Assembly (NCBI GenBank): GCA_027382625.1
Contig: JAJKFJ010021871.1
Coordinates: forward strand, 148,421-212,420
Direction: 5' to 3'
Origin: Tetmemena sp. SeJ-2015
Taxonomy: Eukaryota > Ciliophora > Spirotrichea > Sporadotrichida > Oxytrichidae
DNA length: 64,000 nt
In this document: in pieces, positions 14,341-26,010 of the stretch
Layout of the letters: each line of letters starts with the position of its first letter
How positions within the stretch are numbered: the stretch's first letter is position 1
Notes under the pieces: generated by a model
What the model was told of the DNA's origin: nothing
The model's database searches: none
Seen by the model: only the letters and a program-made list of their open reading frames with translations
Position numbers and translations under genes: made by a program

Positions 14341-15765
14341 AGCCATAATTAAAATTTTAAATTCTTAGCGTTTTGTATGGTCTGTTGAAACAAAAGCTCT
14401 TGCCTCTGTTTCAAGCTTTTTATTTAAAAAATTTTTAATTTAAAATCTTTGCTGACACCTTGAATCAAAGATGTTCTTGTTTCTTGAATACTGGGCGGCG
14501 ATGCCTTCTGGTTCAAATTTATCACATTTTGTAACTTAGAACCTTTCTCTATTGAGAGTGGACTCTTTTTGCTTAAAATAAAATTAAATTTATTTAAATA
14601 AAATAAAGTTTTTAATTGCCAATGCGAACATAAATCCTAATCTAGATTCTTAAAAATCTCATCCATTTTCCCCTTCCTACTTTATTTTAAATCTTCTGCT
14701 TAATTCAATTCTTAGTCTTAGCATTCTCTTTCAGGGGTATCTTTAAATTCTTCTGCTATTCTTTAAACTCCTAAATTTTTTTTGTAAGATTAAGTATAAA
14801 ATAATTGAGTTTAAGGAATGAGAAAAAAATGTGGGATGAAAAAGATACTAAACTACAATAATATTTCTTACTTTCTCCAATATTAAAAATAAAATCTTTA
14901 ATTTAAATGCAATCGATGATTCTTCTCTCTCTGTTTTCTTATCTTCAATTCTATTTATTCAAAGTTACCTTTCCTCGTTTAAGTATTAAATTCGACCGAG
15001 AAGAGTTTTTTATGCAAGGTTCTATTAAAAGGATCTTCTAATCTCTCTTTGGTGAATTTGCGAATTTCACCACCTTTAATATTTCCACCCTCCCTCTTTT
15101 TTAAGCTATTTTTGGTTACACATTAAATCTTATGATTCTCATTGCTGTGAGGCTTGTCATTCTTAAATATTAATGTTTGAACTTTAGCTTTCTTAATATT
15201 CGTAATGGGAGAAATATCCTCGGGCGGCTCTGTGATGAAATTAATTCTAGGAGTAAGTTTATCCATTTCTATCCCTTCTGCTACGGAAGAACTAGAGTTA
15301 TCTAAAAAATCAATTAAAAAAAAAAAACAGAAATAAAAATTATCCATAATTTCAGGGTAGTCCTATTCCTTAGAGAAATTTGATTTTATGAAATGAGTTT
15401 TCTCGTTTTATCGTTTAGAGTAGTACAAAGAATCCTCTCTGGCGTTTTGAACGTTTTGGTATTCGTTTTTGGGGGTCATGACTATGGATGATTTCTAAGA
15501 GCTGAATTTTCTTTCATTATTATAAAAAAAGCAATAGAATTTTATATCTCTTATTATCAGGTTGGCTAAAATGATTAATATTGAGGACGATTTCACTTCT
15601 CTTTTTAGGATATATTTCCTTCTTCTCACCCATTGATTCTTAATAGTCTTAATCCTCACTCTTAAACTAGAAGTCTTCCTAAATAAGCAATTAAGTTTTA
15701 AGTTATTGGACAACTGGAGTATTATATCCAAGCATCTCATCTTTGCTACTTGATGAATTTAACAT
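14340..15765 (-). CDS. Low-complexity hypothetical protein with verified IES
   Basis: Minus-strand ATG at 15,765-15,763 begins MLNSSSSKDEML. After removal of the 34-nt IES with a 7-nt pointer (15,517-15,557) the frame continues through KFSSQKSSIVMTPKNEYQ and into the block at 15,347-15,123 (SSSSVAEGIEMDKLTPR, then KKREGGNIKGGEIRKF). Coding-like sequence persists to about 14,640 (KGKMDEIFKNLDQDL) and in a further block at 14,560-14,380. The protein is hydrophilic, Ser/Lys/Gln-rich and without a recognisable domain. The 3' end is uncertain because the gene runs into an A/T-only tract and at least one more frame change occurs near 14,590. Confidence 0.55.
15517..15557 (-). other. IES with 7-nt pointer TTATTAT
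   Basis: TTATTAT (ATAATAA on the coding strand) occurs at 15,517-15,523 and 15,551-15,557. Removing one copy and the interior (34 nt) restores a single frame from the ATG at 15,765 through QPDNNERKFSSQKSS to the downstream block. Without removal the frame meets TGA inside the insert. Confidence 0.85.
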
Positions 15766-16023
15766 CCTCAGAGAATATTTTCAATTTAAAATATCAAATA
15801 AAGGACTTATTTTGAATTAAGGGTGTCCACATATGACTTTATTTTCAGTTTTTTACCTTGCAATATAGCTTCGGTTTGATTCTATGGAGTTTTAAGAAGT
15901 TCTTAACCTATTGCTATCATGATGAATCTATTTATTCTCGCTAATATTATACTTTCAGTCCCGATTTTCCAAAAACTTTTAAGTTTCCTTCTGTAAGCAG
16001 GGAAATAAAGAGGACGAATCTTG

Positions 16024-18220
16024 TCATCTGGTAAAATTTGGGTTACTGTAAGCCTCCTATTTGGCGAGTATTGCTAAAAACTTCAAAAAAAAGAATTTTA
16101 TTTATTAAATCCCACAATTTGGGGGGAAACCTTTTTGGGAAAAACATGCCAATTATGGGGGGTTTTAAGCTACTTCTTTGTTCAGAAAAAACAAAAACCA
16201 TTGGCTACTTACTGTAAAACTCCTTTAGCTTTAAGTAAAAAACCAAGTCTAAAAAGATAATATTAAATATTTGTAAATAAAACGAGAAAAAGCTTTCATA
16301 CAATCATCTTAAGGGGTGTTTTAATTTTAAAAAGAGCTACACCAATTACTGGATCTCAGTCTTTGTATCTTTTGCTGGTAACTACTCAAAGGCCTTTTAC
16401 TGTTAATTTTTCTCAAAGCATTTAAGCGAAATTTTTATAATAAAAAATCAAAGTGGAAGAAGGAAGCAGGAATTAAACTCATTATAAAATTTAAAATTAA
16501 AAATTTAAGACAATTAAGTTTTAGCCAAGAGATACTTAAGGTCCTTCAAATGTATTACTCTTCATAATGATCTCATTGTTAGATGAACCAGTCTAATTTC
16601 TTCAAACTTGGTCCTCAACAATCTAAAAATTCTTGTAAAAGAAATATCTCTTAAGTGTAGAGTTAGTAGATTCTGAAATTATTTAGAAATTGCTTTCAAT
16701 GTCATTCATCAATAGATGGCTCTTTTCATTAAAAGACATTTATTTTTCTTGATTGATTAACTTGGCTATCTCTGCGGTCTTATTGAGATAAGCACTCTTC
16801 ATGCTCAAAACGTTCCTAAATCTTTGATTATAAATCGTTCATAATAATTATTGAATGATGTCTGGAAGGAGGTGACTAAGAAAGCTTCTAAAACTCTTGT
16901 TAGTTCATTTTATTATGCCTTCCAAAGTCAATTACTTTTTTGAGTTGCTATTAAGAAACGCATTCATCTATTTTCCCCAAGTCTAACTATTTTACATTCA
17001 AGGGCTTATAAAGAATAGATTTAATCACTGTTAATTTGAGAGCTAGCTGTAATACTTATCTAAAAGATACTTATTTCTCCCAGAGTTTTCCTCAATAATA
17101 TTCTGCAATCTTCTCTCTGCTCCATATTTACTCAAATCGGGATCTTGATTTTCTAAGTTCGTCTTTACATTTATTCCAACTACGATTGGCTGGCTCATGT
17201 TTCTTAGATCATAGGATCCCATAGATATTTCATTCTTTTAATGGCCGTTGGAATTCTATAGTAGTTGTATACTGTTCTTGCTTTATCTTCCCTTTTATAG
17301 AGAAAGCTTCCTTACACTTGAGTAATGGCTCTTAGTCGATCTAAATCTATTAACAGAATTCGTTGCTTGCATCATCGATAAGCTACTTGCTCCTCCATCG
17401 GGGATTTGTGTCTTACCAATGGAGAAATTTTCAAGCTCAGAGTAAATCAATTATCGACTCGCAGATTAATTATCATCCAGTTATTTTTCCATCTAACTTG
17501 GAAGCAAATTTATAAAAGCCATAGTTTCGTTTTCTATTTTAAAACATAAAAAGGTAAATTTGTTAGCTAGGAGATTTGAAATCCTAGTATTCTGTGCTCA
17601 GTTATTATTGAGCTCTAAGACTCTGATAGATCTTTTCTCTTCTAGGGTTAATGTTAAGTCTTTTTATTGGCTAACTTAGGTTCTTAGTATTTTAAGCATC
17701 ACCTGCAAATGAGGATGTCATTTTCCTTTATTAAAAGAAAAATTAAGGCAAATATTTGAGATTGATACTTAAGAAGTGAAGGTTTGGGGTTGACCATTTA
17801 GCCCTTCTTTTTGCATGTTGATATTATGAGAGAAGTATATCTCATTGAATTTTCGAGTATCCCCTCCAAATTTATTCTAAAGTGAGAATTGAACATCTTT
17901 AAGCAAATAAAATACATAAATATTTCATCTGAAGTCTTTGAAGGTGAATTAGTTCTCAAATTTTGTATTTCATCCATGTTTAAAGGTGGATCTTTAATGG
18001 TAATCTTCAAGCCTGAAGCTTTTTAAGACTTTTTATCTTTGAACTTTAAATAGGTAAGATCGTTGGCTTTTTAAGTTCTCGAGGCATTTGAGTTATCTTG
18101 ATGTTAGAATCTCATGAGCTCGTCGTAAATTATTTCTAAGTCTTTGTTTTAAGCTTGTCTGTGACTGTCTGCTTATCTCTATGGTGAATACATGCTAGTG
18201 CTGTTAAATTTATTATTCAT
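16024..18220 (-). CDS. Ser/Asn/Gln-rich hypothetical protein
   Basis: Minus-strand ATG at 18,220-18,218 begins MNNKFNSTSMYSPQRQ. The first block runs uninterrupted for about 170 codons (including IIYDELMRFQHQDNS, PPLNMDEIQNLRTNSPSK and MRYTSLIISTCKKKG) to a TGA near 17,705, where an IES or intron is likely. A second block between about 17,470 and 17,020 is coding-like (YSELENFSIGKTQIPDGG; KYGAERRLQNIIEENSG; KYLLDKYYSQLSNQ). A third block lies near 16,810-16,600 (AYLNKTAEIAKLINQEKQM, then a Ser/Thr-rich stretch). An open frame then continues to a TGA near 16,026, but its composition weakens after about 16,500, so the true end may be earlier. No domain recognised. Confidence 0.5.
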
Positions 18221-18416
18221 TATATTTATTCTCAATAATTTTCTAATGAAATTACAGTTATCAAATAAATAAAATCTAAGATAAAAATCGCATTAAATTT
18301 AAGATATTTTTATTATCTCTAAAGCATTATAAATGCTCTACAAATAACAAAATATATGAGAGAGGAGGAAAAATCTAGAGTTAAAATCTTTATAATAATC
18401 AATCTTTATCAAAATA

Positions 18417-20941
18417 ATGGACTCAGCTCCTCAAGGTCCCCCTGCCGACCAAACTAATTTCAGTCTACTAAGGCTCTACTATCAAGGTCAATTTGTCAAA
18501 TACTTTGAAGCTGTAAGATTAAGTTGAAGCCATAAAGCAGAAGTATACTAAACTACTACTATAGATAAAAGGCAAGAAGACAGTTTACTATGATGAGACA
18601 CTCTTGAAAGTATTGAGTTTTGTTCTCGGCGGAATGCCAGCCACTGCAAACATAGATCAGCATCTTATTCTTCAAAAGCCAAATGTAAGGTTAAGTATTC
18701 AGTCTTAGAAGTTTAAAGGAAGCATAACCAACTAATGATAAAGTCATATTCATCACAAGACCTGATCTTGAATCAATTAGAGCACTAGTCAAACAGCATA
18801 AGAGCTTTAGAAAGGCTGTAGATTATTATATTCTGTATGTGCCCAGGAAAACAATAGAGTGCGATGAAGAGCTAGAAAAAGAAGGAGTAAGATAGAATTA
18901 TAACTTAACTTATCTTAGCTATACGATTAAGAGAGAGTGAGCCATATTACTATGGACATAATCCCACTTGAAGAAGATCTCCTTTCCTTTAGAGATGGCA
19001 GATAACTTTTTCTCATTACATGCTTGGTGACGATGACAATTACAAGGTTTATGTGTAAACATCTATCAGCAGATTAGAGAGCGTATTTGGATAGATCAAG
19101 TATAAATTCGCTAAAGGAGATGATGCAACCTAGATTTTGAATCGCATTAACTCCAACGCCCTTCCAGTTTAATTTATGCCTGTGTTGAATTTAAGTTGAT
19201 AACTCTGGCTCTTAGAATGAAAGTGAAATAGATGCCTTGATTCTCTTGGATAGAAACATAGACATGGTCACTCCATTTTGTGTTACTCAGACTTACGAGG
19301 GACTCCTGGATGAGTTTTTCAGAATCCAGACTTGCAGCATATCAGTAGATTTGTCCATTATAAAGCCAGAGAATAAGGATGGACAGCCCTTGCAGCTAAA
19401 TCAACCCATAAATACAAGAGAAGAAACAAAAGTTTAACCTCTCAAAGGAGAGTCTAAGGTTTTATAATGCAATTTTAAGTATGTTAAGAGAAATTTACTC
19501 TTAAATTTGAAAGGTTCTCAGTCTCACAAACGAAGATAATATCTTCAAAGATGTGAGAGACAAGCACTTCAACACTCTTACTTTTAGTTATATATTTTTG
19601 CTCTTGAGAAAACTTTCAGCAAGAAAGTCTAAGAGATTCAAAGCATCGTAAAAGAAAAAGACAAGCCTCAATCAATTGAGGAACTTGATGCTTACATCAC
19701 TAAGCTTATTCATTTATTCTCAATTGAATTAATCTATAGCTTAAAAACATGGATATAGCGAAGGGGAAAGATATCTTGACTCATCATATCAATCTTGCCT
19801 ATTACATCAACACCCAAACAAAAGACTTAGACTACTTGTAATGCTATGGCTTGGAGCAAAAGATAATTCTGGCTGAGGACCTCAAGTCTATTCAAACTAC
19901 TTTAGAAAACAAGATGATAAAGTAGTACAGCAGAGACAAGATCCTTCGCATGCTGTGCCTCTTTAGCGTCACTTAGAGTGGGCTTAAGCAAGACTTGTTC
20001 AACGAGTTGAGGAAGTTTTATCTCTATAACTACGGATTCGAAGAGGTGGTAACTCTAATGAATTTGCAAGACTCAAAGTTGCTCAGAGTGAAGGATAAGA
20101 GACTCGATTGGGCTAAATTGAAGAAGGTGTTTTAAAATTTAATGATATAATCTGAATTTGGAATTGTATGTTCAAGCTAATTAACGAGGAGGTGCAGATT
20201 GATAACCCAACTGATATTAGTTATGCCTATAATGGCTATTCTCCAATTTCAGTCAAGCTACTTGAGAGTATTTTCCAGCAAGGTGGATTTGCAAAAGCTG
20301 AAGATATTGCTTGAAATATGCAAGCATATCATTTCTTAATCAATTATTTAACCCTTAAATATCAAAATAAGGACAGTTTTTCTCTTTAAAGTTAAAAAAT
20401 AAAGAGCTTCAAATTAGAGCATTAAAACCAACCTCATCTTTAAGCACAAAGCTCCTTTAATTAATTTAAATTTTTTTTATTTATCAAAATTTCATAATAG
20501 TAAGAATTATTCATTTAACATTTTTAGAACTGAAACTACTGCCTGGATAATACGTTTACCCACCAAATGAGATAGAATTATTCTAGGCGAGACCTAATTT
20601 TCTCTTAATTCATTTTTTTATTTACAAACTCAAGTGATACCAGGCTTAGAGTAAGCAGCTTAAAGAAAGAAGAGAGTTCTCATCTATTTCATTGGAGGAG
20701 TGACCTATGGAGAAATTGCAGCAGTCAGATTCCTCAACAAACTTTTCAAGGATAAGAAGTTTATCGTTTAATTAATCAGTGTTTTAATATCATTAAATTC
20801 ATTTAAAATTTTATTTGGATTGCTACAACATAGATCATAAATGGAGAGACATGCATCTAGATGATGAGAGGAAAGATGAATATCAACCTAGATGTTTCAA
20901 CTCTAGTTAAATAAGCTCCAATAGCTCAAACTAAGAAATGA
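18417..20941 (+). CDS. VPS33: Sec1/Munc18-family protein, Vps33 type
   Basis: SM proteins of the Vps33 subfamily are subunits of the HOPS/CORVET tethers at endosomes and lysosome-type vacuoles and bind SNAREs. The start MDSAPQGPPADQTNFSLLR is followed, after a verified IES, by LLLQIKGKKTVYYDETL, the Vps33-like N-terminus. Later blocks match the family order: KVIFITRPDLESIRALV near 18,745, the signature LLDRNIDMVTPF near 19,236, and near the C-terminus VLIYFIGGVTYGEIAAVRFL, then YIATTQIINGETCI. It ends in QTKK and TGA at 20,939-20,941. Several further IESs or introns cause frame changes (around 18,690, 18,890, 19,440, 20,300 and 20,780). The length (about 2.2 kb coding) fits the family. Confidence 0.9.
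18505..18530 (+). other. 19-nt IES with 7-nt pointer TTGAAGC
   Basis: TTGAAGC at 18,505-18,511 and again at 18,524-18,530. Deleting one copy with the 12-nt interior joins YFEA directly to IKQKYTKLLLQIKGKK, the expected Vps33 N-terminal sequence. It is very short, and its borders rule out a GT-AG intron that would keep the frame. Confidence 0.88.
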
Positions 20942-21051
20942 TTTATCATAATTTATAATTTTAAATAACTAATAATTCTCAAATCAGTCTACCTTCGCTT
21001 TCTTTTTTAATCCTTTATTCTTCAAAAGCATGAGGGCAAAATTTGATGTCT

Positions 21052-22367
21052 TCATAATACCCTATGATTCTAGGCTGCTTCATATGACTTTCTTATTTTT
21101 AAAATTTCACTTTTCTGTTGCTCTTTCTCTAACTCATCAATTAGCATTTGATTTAACTGCATTGAATCCTCTGGGAGCTATAGAGATGACAGAGATTGTA
21201 AAATCTCCTCTTCTGCATCCCTCAGATCTTCTTTCCTGTGGCTTAGAATTTCTTCTCCTCCCCCATCTCTCTCCCCATCCTTGACATACTATTCAAGGTA
21301 TGTTTCCATTTCTGCCATTCTGGCTTTCTCATCTATGACTCTTCTAATCTGCTTTTCAATTCTCTTTTGCCTGTCAGCCGGTAGGAATCGGAAATAGGTT
21401 TGAATGTTTTCAAACTACGAGCGAGACTTGTACTTCTTTTGTTCCGCTTGCTTACGCTCCTTGTCTTCATCTTGCATGAAAATATCTTTGAAAATTATCA
21501 TATGAAAGAAATTAGTGAGATAGGTTTTGAACTTAGCTATGGAGTGCTGTCTAAGTTCTTGCAGGAATCTAGAACGCTGAGCAGAGGATTACTACTGCCT
21601 GGCTGAGAGTTTGGGAAGCTATTGCTGAGAGGCTTGTACTTTGAGGCTTGGCAACATTAAGTCAGTGTTTTTAGTTTGACCCTTCCCCTGAATAGATTAG
21701 AGCACTAAGGTCTAAGTGCTTCGAGTTCCATGATTTCTACTCAGTGCACTAAAATTCTGAGCTTCCTTGTTTAAAAATTATCATTATATGCACTATAACT
21801 AAAATATTTAAGTTTTATGATGAGTTATTAGGCTTGCTTGGAGAGCGGTTATTAAATATATTTTGCTTGTTGAGCAATTAAGAAAGTATGTACTTGCGAT
21901 TGTGTGAAAGTGCTACCAGGCTTGCAGGTGTATCTTTATACTTCTCTGCTATCTTATCCTTGATTATGTCGCTAAAATACTTCTGAGACTTCGAATCTTA
22001 TAGCTCTTGAAACTTCTATTCCATTTTATCAAAGAAATCCTGGGGCTAGTAAGGATTTATGGCAGGCAGATTTTTCTAGGGCTCAATAGAAGAGGAATTA
22101 AAGTTTGAAGATGCAAAGTTTTCTTCTTCATTGTATCTCTGGCTCTTAAAAGAGGAAATTATAATTCAAAATTATCATAAAAGACTCTTCTTATAAGTGT
22201 CTATTATAAATGAGATAATAATTTACAGATTTAAGATTAATGTCCCCATTTTAAGATGCCTGTAGCTGTCTGCTTTAATTTCTTTGAGACTATTTGAGTT
22301 ACAATCGGAGTCTTGTTTGTATCTTCAGCTCATCGGAATCATCTAAACTTGCCACTTCCTTACTCAT
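21052..22367 (-). CDS. Charged coiled-coil hypothetical protein
   Basis: Minus-strand ATG at 22,367-22,365 gives MSKEVASLDDSDELK. A second block (22,135-21,830) contains INPYQPQDFFDKMEQKF and DIIKDKIAEKYKDTP. A third (21,660-21,052) is strongly helical and acidic-basic: QDEDKERKQAEQKKYKS, FRFLPADRQKRIEKQIRR, DGERDGGGEEILSHRKEDLR, EDSMQLNQMLIDELEKEQ. The frame ends at a TGA whose complement is 21,052-21,054. Blocks are separated by AT-rich, non-GT-AG inserts around 22,140-22,240 and 21,700-21,830. It converges with the VPS33 gene, the two stops only 110 nt apart. Family not recognised. Confidence 0.6.
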
Positions 22368-22984
22368 ACCTTATATACGTCTCGGATTCTATTTTCTTGA
22401 GGAGAGTTATCTAGACTATATAGGACTTCTATAATATAAATGATAAAATATTTAAAATTATAGATAATAATTCATTAAAAATTGATTATTTTTGAAATTG
22501 ATTGCAAGCCTGAACCTTTTCTCACAATCCTTCTGAAATTACAAATTAATTTACTTCAATCCTTTATGGATTCACCACAATCGTGATTTATTTTTATGAC
22601 ACACAAAAATATAGAATTGCATACGATCATAAAATTAGATCCTTTATAAAATGAGATGAGGCTACATATTATTTATAATTTTAACTTGATTATAAATTTA
22701 ATTATAAATAATATCTACTGTGATTATTAATTTGCTTGCCGTTAGAATACTAATCTGCCTGCACTTATTACGAGCTATTTGTGGAAGCTTCTGGCAATGA
22801 GTGCATGTATCCTATTATCTAAACTTATTTTTCAAAGCACAGTAATCATAATAATTTTTATTTCTTTACTCATGTTACGAGTTAGCTTGCATTTTATAAA
22901 TAAATTTTATCAGGAGAATAAAAATCCTAAAACATAGGCTTCTAAATTGCAGATTATCTTAGCTTTTGAGATGTCAAAATCATA
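22368..22984. other. AT-rich intergenic spacer
   Basis: About 600 nt between two minus-strand genes. It is AT-rich, with a local inverted repeat around 22,655-22,710 built on ATTATTTATAATT and its complement. No coding or RNA signal seen. Confidence 0.5.
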
Positions 22985-23554
22985 TCACTCTTTAGATTTT
23001 TGGATACTTTATTGGAGATACCCAAAGATTTTTCCAAATAATGTAATAAATTTTATATTTTTTTGAAAGAGTTATCTAGAGCACTAGATTTGCAAAATTA
23101 TAAATCTTTAAATAAATTTGTCAATGTATGGATAAAAATAGCCAAGGTCCTCAGGTGCTTTATCTCTAATTTCCTATTTGATGTTTTGCTTTATCTACTA
23201 GAGTTGTGTCTCTCCACTGATAGCGTTTAGGTTAGTTAGGAGTTACTTTTCTGTGAGATTCTTAAGCATCTATCTAGTTTTCTTCTCTTAAAGTTCCATT
23301 TGCTTATTTAACAAAAATAATCGGCATACAAATATTGAAGTTATATTGTCCTTATGTCTACTAATGTTGATATCCCTTAATTCTTTTTCTAGTGCTAGCT
23401 TTTAACTCTTGACTGATAAGTGAGCACCACCACCCCCTATTAACAATAGCTTTTGAGATGCATTTTGATTTTTGAGTGTGTTGTTATTTTCTTGAACTCT
23501 CAGATCTTGCTTTTTTACTTAATATGGATGATCGTTCCTAATATTTTGCGACAT
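22985..23554 (-). CDS. Hypothetical 189-residue protein
   Basis: A minus-strand frame runs from ATG 23,554-23,552 to TGA (complement 22,985-22,987) with no internal TGA, using TAA/TAG as Gln. It begins MSQNIRNDHPYQVKKQDL. The middle contains KLLLIGGGGAHLSVKSQ and a Leu/Gln/Lys-rich helical stretch (KKTRQMLKNLTEKQLL; IKQNIKQEIRDKAPEDLG). The last 40 residues are AT-driven (F/I/K/Q) and may be 3' UTR read through. No IES is needed. No family recognised. Confidence 0.55.
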
Positions 23555-23762
23555 ATTTTAACTTATATTTTAATTTTCTTGAGTGCTTGAATTATCCAAT
23601 TTCTAATTATTGCATGTAATATTTTTATAATCAAGAATTTAAAACTCATTAAGATGCTTATTTATTAATACTGAGCACCTTTAAAAAAACATTAAATTAT
23701 TTTACTCTAAATTTCTTAGAATATTATTATCTCCTATTAGTTCTCTAAATTGTATTTAGTTT

Positions 23763-24521
23763 TCATACGTTAATAAATGATTGCTAGTTTAATTAATTTT
23801 AGCAGCAGAAAATTTGAAAATCTATTTGGAAGAAGAAGAACGCTTCATGTTCTTCATATTTAAAATGCTATAAGAAATAAACAAAATTTCCTGGGACTAT
23901 TTGTCTGAACTACTTAGATTTATTTGCATCTACATGAGAAGCCTTAGTTTCTTTCCAATGGTGATTAAAGGGCAAGTCCAATTCAAAAACATTGCTTCTC
24001 TCTTCTACTTCAGTCTCTTCTTCTTAAATTAAATTAAAATTAAGATAAACTTTGAGTGGTTGCCTCTGAGCATTTATGTCTCTATTTTCCAAAAACGATG
24101 ACTAGGGAAGAGTAATCTTCTTTTCAGACTAAGCTCTGAGCATTTGCTTCTGTGATTGAAGTTGAATCTTCTATTTAAGAATTTAGTTTGTCAACTTAGA
24201 CGAGCCTTGCAGTCAATCCTCTTCCCCTTAGTTCTTAATTTTGAGCACTTTGCTAGTGTTGACATAAGTTTACACTTTCAAAGCTTTGGGGTGAGTCTAT
24301 ACACTTATAAAATTGCTTTACTGATTAGAGAAATTTAATAAAATAAGATTAGGGGAGTCAGAAGTAGGCTCCAGATATTAATTATGAGGATCGTGCTTGT
24401 AGTAAAGAGTCTGCAGTTTATTTCTTTCTAAAAGCTGGCTGTACAAACCACTTTTCTAACTCACTTGCTAAACGGCATCAGCCAAGTCTTGAGAGAGCAA
24501 GGCTGCTTAAATAAAATTCAT
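23763..24521 (-). CDS. Hypothetical protein, about 250 residues
   Basis: Minus-strand ATG at 24,521-24,519 begins MNFIQAALLSQDLADAVQ and continues through LLERNKLQTLYYKHDPHN and YVNTSKVLKIKN. A TGA interrupts the frame at about 24,217, but the same frame then continues as a convincing coding block (SFLENRDINAQRQPLKVY; EEETEVEERSNVFELDLP; HHWKETKASHVDANKS) to a TGA at the complement of 23,763-23,765. A 15-nt deletion between two AAG repeats would remove the stop and keep the frame. That proposed IES is tentative because the pointer is only 3 nt. Family unknown. Confidence 0.5.
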
Positions 24522-24912
24522 ATTTCAATTCTAAGTTTAAAAAATGTTAAAGCTTAAAGCTATTATTGGTCTTGCTAATAAATCTAACTCATTTCAGGAT
24601 CTTGCTATTTTAAAAATTAAAAAATAAAGAGAGGGTAAATGGAGAGCTGCAAAAGTTACAATTACTTTTTATAACCAGATTTTAATTATTTTTTAAACTG
24701 AAAGTTAAGAAATCAGTATTTTAGGAGACAATGTATTCTCTCTGTTAAAGTAATAAATATAAATTACAAGACCATATAAATTATGCTTCTTCAACCTACC
24801 TAATTTCTATTTAAATTCTATCATAAACAAATGCCTAAAATGATTCTTTCAAAATAGTTTGCGATAGTAATTAAATATGATATAAATAATATATTTTGAA
24901 AAGAACTCTTCA

Positions 24913-25470
24913 TCATGGTCTTAGATTATTCGTTAACTATTTTGAAGCTATAATTACGAATTTGCAGAGATGGAAGATTTCAAAACTTACTGTTGCTTTA
25001 ATTTCACTTATTGTCTGACAATTTGCTATGGTTTGCTTAATTTACTCTAGAAGAATGTTTTAAATTAGAATCATTCTGCCTGTTAAGTCTTATGCTGCTC
25101 TTGCTTTAAAGCAATTTCATGTTTTCAATATAGTTTTTAATTTAGGGAATTTACTGAATTGTGTTTGCAGACCTAAACCGAGCAATTATGAGTCTTAATT
25201 TATTTTGTCCTTGTAACTTTTACAAAAAATAGTCAGTCTTAACCATATAAATTCTTACATGGGCATAATAACGGGCTTAACTTGGTGAGGCAAATAAATG
25301 GGTATGCTTTTTTGACTGCTCAGATTATTATTTAAAACATTTCTTGAGTTGAGGGCACCTTCATTTTTAGCAATAAATTAGGTCTAAGATTGAGGGTTTT
25401 GGAATTGAGAATTTTTTGCAACCACATTTGCTGAGAGAATAGTTACTTTTAAAATATAATATCTAGCCAT
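24913..25470 (-). CDS. Hypothetical protein with at least one insert
   Basis: Minus-strand ATG at 25,470-25,468 begins MARYYILKVTILSANVVAKN. The block goes on with FQNPQSQTQFIAKNEGAL and IPIYLPHQVKPVIMPM. An insert with a frame change lies near 25,260-25,210 and another near 25,130. A downstream block reads RAAQDLTGRMILIQNILLEQ and then QIKQTIANCQTISEIKAT before an AT-rich tail to TGA (complement 24,913-24,915). No domain recognised. Boundaries at the 3' end are approximate. Confidence 0.45.
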
Positions 25471-26010
25471 CACTACTATTTTAATTTTGAAGATTAATTC
25501 TCTCATTCATCTGCTATTTTGCCTTTTAAATTTAAAATGCAAATCACCAAAGTATGAAAAAATAAAGTCTCGAGATGAAATTTTACCCTTAATTTATATA
25601 TATAGATTGAACATTAAATAGTCTTTGATAACAAAAATTTATTTGAGTGAGAGAACTCATCAACTGAGAAAAAAAATTTGGTAATGAATCTAATGGGGTA
25701 AGAAATTAATTATCTTTTAAATTTCAGCCCGAATTAAGAATTATTATCACAATAAATTTAAATCATTAAGTTTATAATTTAGTTAGAAACGCCGTATTTT
25801 ATTTTAAAATAACTGGATAATTTATTTAAAATAATATATAACTAATAAAAATTGATTTCAAAAACTAAAAACAGTTTAATAAAACTGCTTAAGAAATTTA
25901 GAAAAAGATTAAAATTTTATTTTAATTAAGTTTAAGATTCAAATCAAAAGTTTAGGTATTATAATTAATCGTTTTTCCCCTCTTTCAGTAATTTTTGTGC
26001 TTGATCAGAA
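25471..26010. other. AT-rich intergenic spacer
   Basis: About 540 nt of AT-rich DNA (long A/T runs, a TATATATAT tract near 25,598) between two minus-strand genes. Nothing else seen. Confidence 0.5.

Noticed and set aside
16150..16175. GGGGTTTT-like string suggesting a telomere
   Set aside because: A single occurrence, not a C4A4/G4T4 array, within ordinary AT-rich DNA. No telomeres or TBE ends found in the window.
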